A DNA stretch of 64,000 nucleotides. Source: a virus. Both the position numbers and the translations under genes were made by a program. Each line of letters begins with the position of its first letter. Position 1 is the stretch's first letter. A model generated the notes under the pieces. It was not told where the DNA came from and did no database searches. It saw only the letters and a program-made list of their open reading frames with translations. The stretch is taken from the IMG/VR virus record IMGVR_UViG_3300042731_002249, positions 1 through 64,000 of that record; one strand, 5' to 3'. Of the stretch, positions 18,505 to 30,300 are shown piece by piece.

Positions 18505-19498
18505 GGACGCTTCTCGGCAAGCCATTGGTATCGGTCGAAGCATCGGTAACCAACAGTTTAGGGCATTCGGTGGAGAGCGGGTCGCAGGGCTTTCCGAAAA
18601 CGAGCGCATGGGTATGCAGATGGCCCGTGACTCTGTTGGTGTGGGCGACCCCTACTTCGACAAATCAGCCATGTACGCTGACCGAGGTGCGCAGTCATGG
18701 ACTGATGCCGACCAGTCCAAGTTCATCAATCCCTACATCAAGGGCGCACTCGATCCTGCCGCCCGTGAAATCCGAGAACAGGGGCAACGTGCCCTGACAG
18801 ATGTAACTGACCGAGCTGCGTCGATGGACGCATTCAGCGGTAGACGTTCCCAGCTCGCGCAGGCCGACATCCAAGAAAAGACCATGCAGGAGCTGGGCGA
18901 CATGTATGGCGAAGGCTATGCACGTGCCTACGAGTGGGGCGCTCAGATGTTTGGTCAGGAACGGGCGCGTGACATGGAAGCAGCTGGTCGCTTCGCCCAG
19001 CTTGGTGGGCTGAAGATCGACGCTGCCCAGACCGACATCTCCACCCTGATGACCACTGGCGCAACCGACCGATCAATCCAGCAGGCAATGCGTGACTTCG
19101 ACTGGCAGCAGTTTGTCGAAGAGCGCGACTGGGGCTTCCGACAGCTGATGGGCGTGGTCTCTGCACTGGAAGGCAGCAAGGGTTCCTATTCGACCACGCA
19201 GACCACCAAAGAGGTGGTGAAGAAAGACAACACGGCTGAGGTGGTCGGCGCTATTGCCCAGATTGTGTCAGCAGCTTATGCAGGCGGCAGTGACGCACGC
19301 CTCAAGACCAACATCACTTACATCGGCACATACATGGGCCGCAAGCTCTATGCGTGGACATGGAAGCCGATTGCCTATGCTCTGGGTCTTGCTGGCCCGA
19401 ACATTGGCATCATCGCTCAGGAGAACCCGGATGTCTCGATGCGCGGTTTGCATGGCTTCCTGATGGTCAACTACCGCGCAGCGTTTGGAGATAAATGA
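18443..19498 (+). CDS. Internal virion-type protein with S74-like C-terminal domain
   Basis: 351 residues. The GTG at 18443 is preferred over GTG 18434 because AGGAG (18430-18434) sits 8 bases before it, and MGSSKSKKK is a common virion-protein start. The middle is helical and rich in Gln/Ala (ALTDVTDRAASMDAFSGRRS). The C-terminal 70 residues carry SDARLKTNI, GRKLYAWTWK and IGIIAQE, the signature of the intramolecular chaperone (peptidase S74) domain, here in shortened form. Such proteins occur next to ejected proteins of podophages and may be ejected or guide assembly. Confidence 0.6.
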   Translation: MGSSKSKKKTTSTYTPPAWVEDASRQAIGIGRSIGNQQFRAFGGERVAGLSENERMGMQMARDSVGVGDPYFDKSAMYADRGAQSWTDADQSKFINPYIKGALDPAAREIREQGQRALTDVTDRAASMDAFSGRRSQLAQADIQEKTMQELGDMYGEGYARAYEWGAQMFGQERARDMEAAGRFAQLGGLKIDAAQTDISTLMTTGATDRSIQQAMRDFDWQQFVEERDWGFRQLMGVVSALEGSKGSYSTTQTTKEVVKKDNTAEVVGAIAQIVSAAYAGGSDARLKTNITYIGTYMGRKLYAWTWKPIAYALGLAGPNIGIIAQENPDVSMRGLHGFLMVNYRAAFGDK

Positions 19499-20292
19499 TG
19501 CCTACGAAAGACCCGATGGCTGGCGCACTCCCCGCACAGAAAGACCCTCGCTCACCCGCACTTACAGGCCAACCAGAATCGGTAACCGGTCAGGGCGGCA
19601 TGGGCGCAGCGCTTACCGGCAACATTCCGAAAACACAGTCAATGGCACCCGCGTCACCCCCTGTAGGTAATGCTGAAGTTGGTGGCGCACCCCTGTCCAG
19701 CAACGGAGCAAATGAACAGCAGGGTGGCGCGGGAGCCAACCCCATGGCCGAACTCGATCTGGTGCAGGACCGGGGCACGCCGGAAGAGTACTGGAAAAAG
19801 AACATCAAGAATCTGGGCAGCAAAGACTCGCTGCGGCTGCTTGGTGATGCCGCTATGGGATCGTCAAGCAGGACCGGCAAGCTGGCGCAGGAAGACCCGG
19901 AAGAGGTTCGTCGCATGGGTACGCGCATGAACGAGGCGATGGGACTTGGTGACCCTGAGCAGCAGGATGCCATTGTCGAGAGCATGATCTTCAAGCCCAT
20001 GCAGGACTCGATTCAGTATGAAGTCCAGAAGGGTGTCATTGACGAAGACGAAGGCGTGATGCGCATGGCCATGGCGATGGCGAATGTGCAAGGCGCGGCA
20101 GACGAAGACGAACTGGCCAGCATCCTTGGCGAAGCTCGTGCCCGTATAAAGGGGATAATTGGCCCGGAAGGAGAGCAGTTTGTTGACTTTGTTCAAGGGG
20201 CAAAGGAATTCAATGATGAATTGGAAAGCGGCAACAAGCTGAAAGATTACAACTCGATGAGACGACCGCGACCTCAGCGGAGGGAACAGTGA
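19495..20292 (+). CDS. Probable internal virion protein
   Basis: 265 residues; start at either of two adjacent ATG codons (19495, 19498) after GGAG. The first 85 residues are low-complexity (Pro, Gly, Ala, Gln), the rest is helical and acidic (DEDELASILGEARARIKG). No membrane or enzyme motif. It is coupled to both neighbours and precedes the giant protein, so a part in the ejected core is plausible. A chaperone for the giant protein is another possibility. Confidence 0.5.
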   Translation: MMPTKDPMAGALPAQKDPRSPALTGQPESVTGQGGMGAALTGNIPKTQSMAPASPPVGNAEVGGAPLSSNGANEQQGGAGANPMAELDLVQDRGTPEEYWKKNIKNLGSKDSLRLLGDAAMGSSSRTGKLAQEDPEEVRRMGTRMNEAMGLGDPEQQDAIVESMIFKPMQDSIQYEVQKGVIDEDEGVMRMAMAMANVQGAADEDELASILGEARARIKGIIGPEGEQFVDFVQGAKEFNDELESGNKLKDYNSMRRPRPQRREQ

Positions 20293-21350
20293 TGGCTATT
20301 GGCGCACTTCCAGAAGAAGAGCTTGAGCAGGGCGGCGCACTGACACCGCAACCGGGTGACGTAGATGTTGGCGCTGGTGCTGACCAGATGGCGGCACTGG
20401 AGCTTGCTAAACGGTCTGAAGAGACCGGCACCATGATCGAGGACCCAGCGGCGCTGGCTGAGTACAAGCAGAAGCGAGAGCTGGAGCGCAGCGTCGATGA
20501 GGCGTTCGCACGCCGCAAGGATTACAACCGCGATGGCAAGAAGGACAACCTGTGGCAGCGCTTCAAGGGTTGGGGCAGTCGTGCGTGGAACAAAGGCAAA
20601 GACGACCCACTGACTCCTGAGCGCGAGGACAAGACCGAAGAGGTCACCAAGTTCATGGGCGGCATGACCCGGCAGGAGCTGTCGATGTTCCTGTTCGAGT
20701 GGGGTGGCCTGATGATGGCGAACTCAGAGAAGGGTCTTGGCGGTGCCGCTGGTGCCGCTGGTCTCGGTGCGATGCAGGGTCATCAAGGACGGCAAGCGCT
20801 GGCACTTTCTACCGAAGGCGAAGCGCAAGAGCGTGCATTGCGTGAGCGAGAAGTCTCAGCCAAAGAATACGAAACCAAGGTCGGAAAGAATAACGAGTTG
20901 CTGGAGCGTATTCGTCAGCCAGATGGTTCGTTCAGGTGGGAACCTGTAACGGACAAGGACGGCAAAATCATCACAATCAAGGACCCCGGCAACAGGCCGT
21001 ACCAAGGTCAGGGAGTCTGGGAGCAGTCACAGTGGCAAGAGCTTGGCTATAGCGATGACATGATCGCTGAGATTCAGCAAGGTGGTCTGTCGCCATCGGC
21101 CATGTATGACCGGATGCACGAAGACTTGTTGCAACAGAAAGCTCGCGCTCAGGAAAAAGAGAAGATGAGTCAGCTGCCGGATAACATGAAGCAGAAGATC
21201 GAAAACCTGAACGGCGAGATGGTGCCGATCACAACGATCTCGAACAACGAGCTGGCGAAGATTGCAAGAAGAGATGCGGATTTCGCGCTTGGGCAGCGCG
21301 GCGCATTAAGGCCGAATGCACCGAAGCGTGGCGAAGACTATATCCAGTAG
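20292..21350 (+). CDS. Probable internal virion protein
   Basis: 352 residues starting at ATG 20292 (GGAGGGA upstream, overlapping the previous stop). Rich in charged helices, with a Gly/Ala patch near residues 145-165 (GLGGAAGAAGLGAMQGHQGR) that could be membrane-active or a hinge. No enzyme motif. It lies directly before the giant polyvalent gene; small helical proteins at this place in podophages usually belong to the ejected internal core. Confidence 0.5.
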   Translation: MAIGALPEEELEQGGALTPQPGDVDVGAGADQMAALELAKRSEETGTMIEDPAALAEYKQKRELERSVDEAFARRKDYNRDGKKDNLWQRFKGWGSRAWNKGKDDPLTPEREDKTEEVTKFMGGMTRQELSMFLFEWGGLMMANSEKGLGGAAGAAGLGAMQGHQGRQALALSTEGEAQERALREREVSAKEYETKVGKNNELLERIRQPDGSFRWEPVTDKDGKIITIKDPGNRPYQGQGVWEQSQWQELGYSDDMIAEIQQGGLSPSAMYDRMHEDLLQQKARAQEKEKMSQLPDNMKQKIENLNGEMVPITTISNNELAKIARRDADFALGQRGALRPNAPKRGEDYIQ

Positions 21351-21360
21351 AGGATGACAG

Positions 21361-24300
21361 GTGGCAGACTACACCCGCGAACAGCTGGAGGACGCGATTG
21401 AGAGAGCGCGTGCCGACAATAACCCTTCGGCTGTTGCCGAGCTGGAAGACATGCTGTCGAAGCAGCAGGGGGCACTTCCGGCTGACTACGTGCCCGGAAA
21501 AAAGACCGCTGAGATAGAGGCTCAGTCTGACCCGATTGGCCCAGCCCTTATGGGGCCACCCGCTCCTACCGAGCAGCAACTTGATCAATCTCTTGATGCG
21601 CGGCAAAGCCGTGCGCTGGCCGAGCAGAAGGTAGATTACCGCGACCCGGAACAATACGCGGCGGCGGGTAAACGTCAGCAACAGCGTGAGCGTGAGCTGG
21701 CCCAAAGCCAGTACGAGGCAGACATGGAATTGGCCAGAGACCCGGCCAACCGTCCAAACCGCGCTCAGATGAACGAGTTCATCAAGGACAACACCAACAC
21801 CCGGTACGGCGCAAGCATGGTCAATTCCATGCGCCAGCAGATGATCGTTGATCCGAAGACCGGCAAGGTTCGCTGGACAGCGATGGACCCGGAGATGATG
21901 GACCGCATTGATGATGCCGGAAAAACAACTTTTGGTGCCATTGGTCAGCTTGCCTATGGTTCAACGCGAGGTGTCGGTGCTGCGCTGGAGAACAAGGAAG
22001 CCGAGATCGCATCTCGGAACGCCTTCCAGAGTTTTCTGCTGACCAGCGAGAAGGGTCTGCCGAAGTCGGAGCAGGAACGTATTCTTGCTGGGCTTGCCGA
22101 GCGATATGGCGAGGACCACCGCTTCGTCAAGAATCCGGGCGAAGCACCGGCCAACGAGGTCATGAAGCTGCTTCAGCAGAACCCTGATTATGAGCAGGAG
22201 CTGGATCGCATTAAGGGTGATGAGTGGTGGGCAGAGCGCAAGGAGTTCGCCAAGCGACTTGGCAACCGGGCAAGCGCACTGATACCCGGTATGCCGCTGA
22301 ACATTTTCGGCGCTGATGAAACCATGGGAGCGCTGACAGGACGAGGCGCATTCGAGGGGATCGAGTACGACGAGGGTGAAGTAGCCCCGGCATACCCCGG
22401 CGCATCGATGGACCTGCGCGAGTGGAAAGCAGAGGCCGAGAGAAGCCCAAGCATCTACGAGCATGTCGTGCTGCCACTGGTAACGCGGCAGTCTGGAAAG
22501 ACACCGGGGCAGGTGGCCAGCGAGGGTGCTGATAACCTGCGCAAGGCGTTCACCACCGAAGAGCAAGAGGCTGAGCGCAAGATGCCCTTGCTCAATCCTG
22601 ACAAAGAGATCGAAGGGCTGAAGACGTTCTTTGAGCTGGACACTTACACGAACCCAGAATCAAAGATTGCAAACCCAGAGTCGCTGTTTTTCATGTTCCT
22701 TGAAAACCTGCCAGAGATGGCAGGCAGCATGTTGCTGACTCGTGGCGCTGGTGCCGCTGCTGCACGCAGGGCTGCTGGTGAAAGCTATGGCATGTCGGCC
22801 ACGGCTATGAATGCGGCTCGTGAGAAAGCAGCACAGAACGCCGGTATGTTGGTTGGCGGTGCCAGCGAAGGGCTGCTGGTTGCTACGCACCTTGAGAAAG
22901 AAACACGCGACATTCTCGCGCAGATTCCTGAAGAGACGTGGCAGAAGCATCCGCTTTATCAGGCGTACCTCGAAGCTGACATGACCCCAGAAGCTGCCAA
23001 GCAGCTGATGATTCAGGACGCTGCCAGTAAAGCGGCGACCACCGCTCAGGTAATCACCATGCTGACCGGCGCACCGATGAATCGGTTTGCAGCAAAAAGC
23101 GCAGCAGGTCGATTGATTCAGGAAAGCCCAGCAGCACGTCGCACTGTTGGCATGGTTGGTGAGCCGGTGACTGAGGCCGGTCAGGAAGTCATGGAGCTGT
23201 TGCAGACTGAGGCGGCAGTTCGTCCTATTGATCCTGACAATCCGATCTTTAAGGACCCCAACCGGTACTGGGAAACCGGGCTGTCGGCATTTATTGTTTC
23301 AACCCCCATGGGCGCGTATGCAGCGTTGGAGCCGTCTCAGCCGGAAGGTATTCCCAAAGAGCATGTGGACGCAGCACGTGGTGCCGTCAATTTCAAGAAG
23401 GCGACCAACGAGCGCTTCATCTTCGAGGCGAAGATCACCGACCCAGAATACGTAGCGAACACCTCGCCTAACCAGCGCCTGCAAGACCTGTCGAAGCTGG
23501 AGTCGCTGCAACGGGCAGAGGCTCAGGCCATCCTCGATGCTGAGCCAGCCATGCGCACGTTCCTCGAAGGGCAGGGAACAAAGACGGCAGAGACTGAGCT
23601 AAAGATGCTCAACCGTCTGGTAATGCGTGCCAACGCGATGAAGAACGACATCGCAGTCGCTGAGTCACGGCGCACGACAGCCGCTGAGATACAGGATGCT
23701 GAGCGTCAGGTTCTGACGGACAGGGCTGAGCTACAACGCAAGGTCAACGAGAACATCATCAAGCTCGAAGACATTGAGCGGATGACCGGTGCCATCGAAA
23801 CTGTGCAGGACCTTGGTGCAATCAGCGCCGAGCAAGAAGCTGAATTAGCCAGAGAGGGCTACGCCAGACGCACGAAGGAAGGCAACCTTGTGATCACGCC
23901 GAAGGGCAGGCGTGCCACCAAGGAGCTGAATCGTCAGGCCCGTGGTTTGCGTAGCCGCATCGAGGGTGGTTACACAGGGCCAGAGCGTCGTGCCGACATG
24001 GTGCGCCGCGAAGCTATCGATGCCGGTGGTCCACAGCAGCGTGAGCAACTGCTGTACAGCGATCCTCTGACCGAAGTGCAGAACCGTCGCGCCTTCAATG
24101 AGCGGCAGGAAAACATCGATGTCAAGGGCGATCAGGAGCCAGCGCAGATCGAGAACGCGATGCCAGCGGTCGCCAGCGTCGATATTGACTCTCTGAAGTG
24201 GGTCAACGACAACATGACCCACGCTGCCGGGGATCGGCTCATCACGGCTGTCTCAGACGCTCTCAGCGAACAGCAGGGCGTAGAGGTGTATCGCATGGGC

Positions 24301-27300
24301 GGCGACGAGTTTGCGGTCGCTGGTGCGTCTCAGGAGGCGCTGGAGACGGCCCTACAGGCCGCAGCCCAGAAGCTATCCGAGACCCCCATCGTTGCCGGAA
24401 ACGACGAGGTAACGCCACAGATTACGTGGGGCAAGGGCGAGACCTACGCTGAGGCCGATGCTGAGGCCATCGCCATGAAGGGCGACCGGATTCGCCGGGG
24501 GGTGACAGCAGACCGAACAGGCAAGCCTGCCACGTACAAAGTGCGGTCACAGGGTGGCTTGTTCCAGATGGACACGGACAGGGAGCTACCCGGTTCATGG
24601 AATCGAATCAGGAACAGCGTCAAGAAGGGTGACATCGTTGAAATCCTCACGCCAGACGGCGCGACCTTTGGGCTGGTTCGCGCTCAAACGCGCAACCGTG
24701 GCAGGCCAAGAATATACGTTTCGGTACAGGGCAAGATATTCAAGTTCAACCCTGACAAGAATCACCTGATCGTAGACAAGTTCACTACGCCATCTGACCT
24801 CGCATGGATCAGCGGCGATGCTGAGTATGCTCAGCCGGGTCGTGAGACTTTCCCGCAGACCCTTTCCGATGTGCGCATAGGTCACATAGGCGATGCTACT
24901 GGCAGCTGGTATGCCGATCTCGACAAGGATTTGGATTACACGGTTCCTGATCCATGGTGGGACATGGAACCCGGCTGGTCTGATCAGGGCTTCGACAAGA
25001 AGGTTTTCGGTGTCAAGCCGTTGCCGGTCGCCAGTGACGAGCAGATGGAAGAGGCGAACACGGTTGCTGCCGAGCTGACGCAGGACTACAACAACCTGCC
25101 GCCAATCCATATTGTGCAGAGCTGGGAACAGCTTGAGGCCGACGCGCCAGACATCGTAGCGCAAATCAGAGCCGAGGGTGGCTCACCAACCGGCGTGCGC
25201 GGCTACATGGATCACCTTGGCCACACCGGCATCTACATCATCGTGCCGAACATTCGGGCGATTGCTGGCGCTCAGAACTTCAAGCAGTCGCTGGTAGAGA
25301 CGGTCATGCACGAGATGATCGGTCACTATGGCGTGCGCGGATTCTTTGGAGACGAGATCGAGCTGCGTGAGTGGATGCACCAGACGGTCGATATGTTCCC
25401 GCAGCTGGCCAGACACTTCTCTGGCAGGCTGGGGCTGAACATCGCTGACCCGGCAGACAAGCAGCTGCTAGGCGAAGAGATGGTCGCCTATGTCGCTGGT
25501 GAAGTGTATGCAGGCAAGATCGCTGACCTCACGCCGAAGCAAAAGAGTTTCTGGCAGCGCTTCGTTGCATGGGTGAAAGAGTTTATTCGGCGCAAGGGCT
25601 GGGACAAATACGCGCCGCTGCGCAAGGTCACACGCGAGAACATCAACGACACGAAGGTCGAGTTCTGGAACGACGAGCGCATCGCTGAGCTGGTGTCCAG
25701 AGCGCAGGACTTCGTGCGTAACGGAAACGCTTTCGAGTGGCGTGCGATTAACGGCAGCTCGATTTTGTACATGCGTGACGGCGACATCTTCCAGTCAGGC
25801 GTAGTCACCGCCATCATGACCGGAACCAAGAAGCTGAGCCGCAACGAGCGCAACCAGCTCAAGGGCAAGTACGGTGGTGATATTCAGAATGTGCCGAAAG
25901 AGACGGCGCTGTTCCCTGACGAGGCATCACCGAACGCCTACAAGCAGGCGATCATCGAAGCGAAGAAGCAGGGCTACGTTACAGATCGTGACCTTGAGCT
26001 GTCTGGCTTGTCGGAAAGCTCCGACTTTTTCCTGTTGCAGGACGGCACCTACGGCACGCTGGAGACATACGTCGCCCAGATGAACGGCGGCAATCTTCCT
26101 GAGCGCTGGTACGCGAATTATCTGCCGAAGAATCTGGTACAAGAGCTGGACGACATCAACGCTGCGATGGAGAAAAACTACATTGCAGGCCCACTGATGC
26201 ACCAAGGTTATGAAGGTGGGTACGATGGCGAAGAGAGGGTGTATCAGTTCCCCGACAGGCCGGTCACCAACAAGACCAGTGCTGATCTCATGCGCACGCG
26301 CATCTCCGAGATCATGGCCATGAAGATCGATCCGAAGAAAGCGCGGCTTAGCAAGGAACTGTTGCTGGCGCACATGACTTCGCAGAACGTGTTCCGTGTC
26401 TACGTGGAGCAACAGGGCGGTAACCCGCGAATCACTCAGGATCAGGCGATACAAAGAGCGCTTGGTCAAGAGGCGTATCAGGAAATCATCAACGGCGAAA
26501 GAAACCTCACCGATGATGAGAAGGAAATGGTCAACGCCGAGAAGAAGGCAGCGCAGCAGCGCGGACCATGGATCGGTTACGACGAAGAGCAGGACCGCTG
26601 GCTCGACTGGAATGGTTACCGTGAGGGATACAGCGAGTGGGCACCGCAGGGATCGCGATACACGCGGGATTATCGAATCGCGCTCATCAAGACCGCAGGC
26701 AGAGGCGGCGAGATGGGCATGGGCAACCATTCGCACTTCGATAAAAACTTAGTCCACATCCGAACTGGCGAAGCCGAATTGCTTGACCCGGATCAGATGG
26801 ACATGTCGTCGGAGATGACGTGGCCAAACCCGGACAAGCGAGGCAAGCTGCTGTCGTTGATCGAGCTTCAGTCGGACTGGTTGCAGGCGCTACGTAAAGG
26901 ATTTACCAGCGGCAACGAAAAAGATCAGGCGCAGCAAAAGATTCGCGATAACCGAAACACCCTGCAAATGGTTGGCAACCAGATGGGCCTGAACATCGGT
27001 GAGGACTTCTACGAGAAGGCCGTCGAGATTGTTACGCCGCTGGCAAACCTGCCGTCCAATGTTCGTGGTGATGCGCGAGGCCAGCTGTTCAACGATCTTA
27101 ACGAGCGCACCAAGACGATGTTCGGTGCCGAGTGGTTCGATGATCGCATCACGGATGATAACCGACAAAGTGCGTGGAGAGCCTTTATTCAGGACAAGCT
27201 GAATGAGGCCGCGCAGCCGCTGATCAAAGCCCGTGACGAACTTCAGATATGGATAGACAACCTGCCGAAGATGGACCAACTGGCGGGTGGTGTTGATGCC

Positions 27301-30300
27301 AGAGCATTCGAGGCATTAGATGCCGTTGCCGCACGTCGCATGGGCAACGTACTCAGGGGTGAGTTAAACCAGATCATTGACCAGATGACCAACAACATGG
27401 CTTATGCGCAAAGCCAGACTGAGTTTGTTGAGCAGGCCAATTACCTGAAAGGCATGATCTCGCAGCGGATGAAGACGCTGGCGAGTGGCAGCGAATACGC
27501 TGACGGACTGCGCCTGCCAATGACGCAGTATCTGATCAAGCCAATGCTTGACCAGCTATATGAAACCATGGGCCTAAACACGGCTAAGGTTGCTGAGTAC
27601 ATGTCGGCTCTGACCTTGCGTGAGCAGGCCACGGTGCGCATCCCTGCGCAGACCTTGAAGGATTTGCTGACATCGATGCAGAGCCAGATGGACCTGACTG
27701 CGCTGGTAGAGGAAATGGTCAACGGCGCACGCATCAGCCGACATAGCGACATTCCACCGGGGCGGTTGTTGATGCAGCCTGTTAGGGCTGGCGACAAGTT
27801 CGTTGACGTGAAAGTGACTGGCAACAAGGCTGACGTAGCTAAAGCCAAAGACTTGGTGCCGAAGTTGATTGATACGTGGATCAGTAATCACGCAGCAGAC
27901 AAGCTAAAGGTCAACCATCGCGTTAGGCGTGGTGCCGATGACTGGCTGCGCGACCCAGATGAATACACGTACCGCGATCTGGTAGATGAGCTGGCTCTGG
28001 AAGAGGGCGACATTGAAGAAGGTGACAGCCTTACATCCGATTATGGAGTCACCACGTTCTATCAGTTCGAGGAAAACGAACTGCCTGAGATTGAATCTGA
28101 GTTATTGAACGATGCCTTCGACAACATCAGCGAAGAAGAGTGGAACAGCCTTGATGATGATCACCCCGGCGTTGGTCGTGGCGGCGACACTTATCGTTCC
28201 GAGCTAATCGTTGATGAAGACGGTGACGTAGATAACGATCAAGCAGAGCGCAACCTGTCGTCAGCGCGTGAAGACTATCGAGTCAACGTACTGCTGGACG
28301 ACGAAGACCTGCGGATGCAGGCATACGATCAAATTCGAGAACTGTGGTACGAACGTGGCCCGACAGCTGTTATCAGTGGCAGCTTGCCGGTGCAATGGGA
28401 TGAAGACGGCGAACCAACCGACTACGTAAGCGTCATGATTCTCGCCAAAGAACCCGGTGATGCTTATGACATTATCATCGACGGCGAAGAGATGGACTAC
28501 AACTACAGCCTCGATGACTCAAAGGGAGGTTTGTCTCGGCAGATATACAACTACTACGACAACGAAAACATCAAGCCGCCGCCCGGTTCCCTTATGGGTC
28601 CAGAGCTTTTGGAGCGACCGCCGACAGCAAACATTCCTGAGCCGAACTGGGAAATTGTAAAGGGCAACATCATGGAGAACCTGTCCATGATGAGTGACAA
28701 GCCGGTGGAAATGTCCAAGCTGTTTGAGGAAATGGTCACGCTGGAGAAAAAGAGCGGCGTGTATCAGGACTCACCACTGAGCAAAGATGAGCTGTGGCGA
28801 CCGATTGCCCTGAAGTACCTGATTGCCGACGCAGTGCGTCGTGGTCTTGGTGGCGTAATGTGGAACAACGGTTTGTCATCGTCATCCCGTGGCGGCTGGA
28901 CTATGGACATCCGTCCATCTGAGCGCATCACATGGTCGAAAGAAAAGGTTGAGATTCGCGGCGAAGAGAAAGAGGTCTACCTGATTCATCAGCCAGACTT
29001 TTCGTCACCGCTGGTTGTTGACCCGAACAGGATGGCCCCTGTCGTTGGCTACAACGTGGCCACCATGATCCGCAAGCAAGAGCAGGGCAAGCTGGAGATG
29101 CCAGAGGTCAAGCGGCGTGACGCTGACGAAGAGGTCGCTGATCCACGAGACAACTACATCAGGGCAGGAACGCCGAGCGGACACATCGCCGTCTACCGCC
29201 GCTCTGACAACGAGTTCCTTGGCTTTGCTGAGGACGAAGATGCGGCAACTTCGCGCATCTACGAGGACCTGCGTAATTACGGCAGGGAGTTTATTCCTGA
29301 TCGCCCCACAGACCCGACTGCCATAGAACAAGTCGAGGCCATGGGCGAGGTTATCTCGCGTGGCACGATCACTCAGGAAATGGTTGGCGCACCAATTTAT
29401 GTCGCTGGCCGGGGTAACGTGCGTGGATACTCGCACACGTTGGCGCAGCCACGAGCAGTTAGCGCTCGTCAGTCTTATGAAGACATCACGGTTCGCTTGT
29501 TCAACAAGGAACTGAAAAAGTACGGCACGTATATCCAAGAGACTTACGTCAAGGCGAACGATCTGCGCAAAGCCAAAGCAGAAGGTCAGCCTATCGCACC
29601 AAACCTTGAGCGCGAAGAAAAGATCAAGGAAGAACACGGTCGCTTGTTTGTCGCAGAGACCAGTGGGCCAGTGCATCACTGGATCATCATGAGCGAGAAG
29701 AAAGGCCCCATCGTCAACGATGTGTTCGACAACCGAAGTTATGCCGAGGATCGTCTTGCGTCATGGATCGAAGACAACTACGGCACTGACGCTGCTGGCG
29801 TGCGGGTCATGTACTTCCCGATCACTGAGCAAATGCGCGAAGAGTTCTCTGGGCCTGTCGCCCCGTTCCATTATGACCCGAACGAAGACCCGGTACTCAA
29901 GGATGTAGCGAAAAAGATTGGCCCAGCCAATCGAATGCCGCTGACCGAGCGTGCCAAACAGTTCCGCATGGGCATTGGTGCCGAGATGCGGCAGGGCATG
30001 GTGGACAAATTCTATGGTCTGAAGAGAGCGTTGCGAGAAGCAGGTGTGGACGATGGCGCTTATATCAGCGCACGCCTGACGACTTCGCTCGACTCGATGA
30101 TGAAGGCCGTGCTGTTTTACGGTCACCCAACATGGAAAGACGGCATCATGCAGACCGAGGGTCGCGGTTTGATGGACGTGCTGACCCCCATCCTGAATGA
30201 CCCAGATACATGGGGCATGTACATGGCAGGCAAGCGTGCGAAGGGCTTGCTGCTGGAAGGCTACGACAACCTGACCCCAGAGCAGCAGGCAAACATCGAT

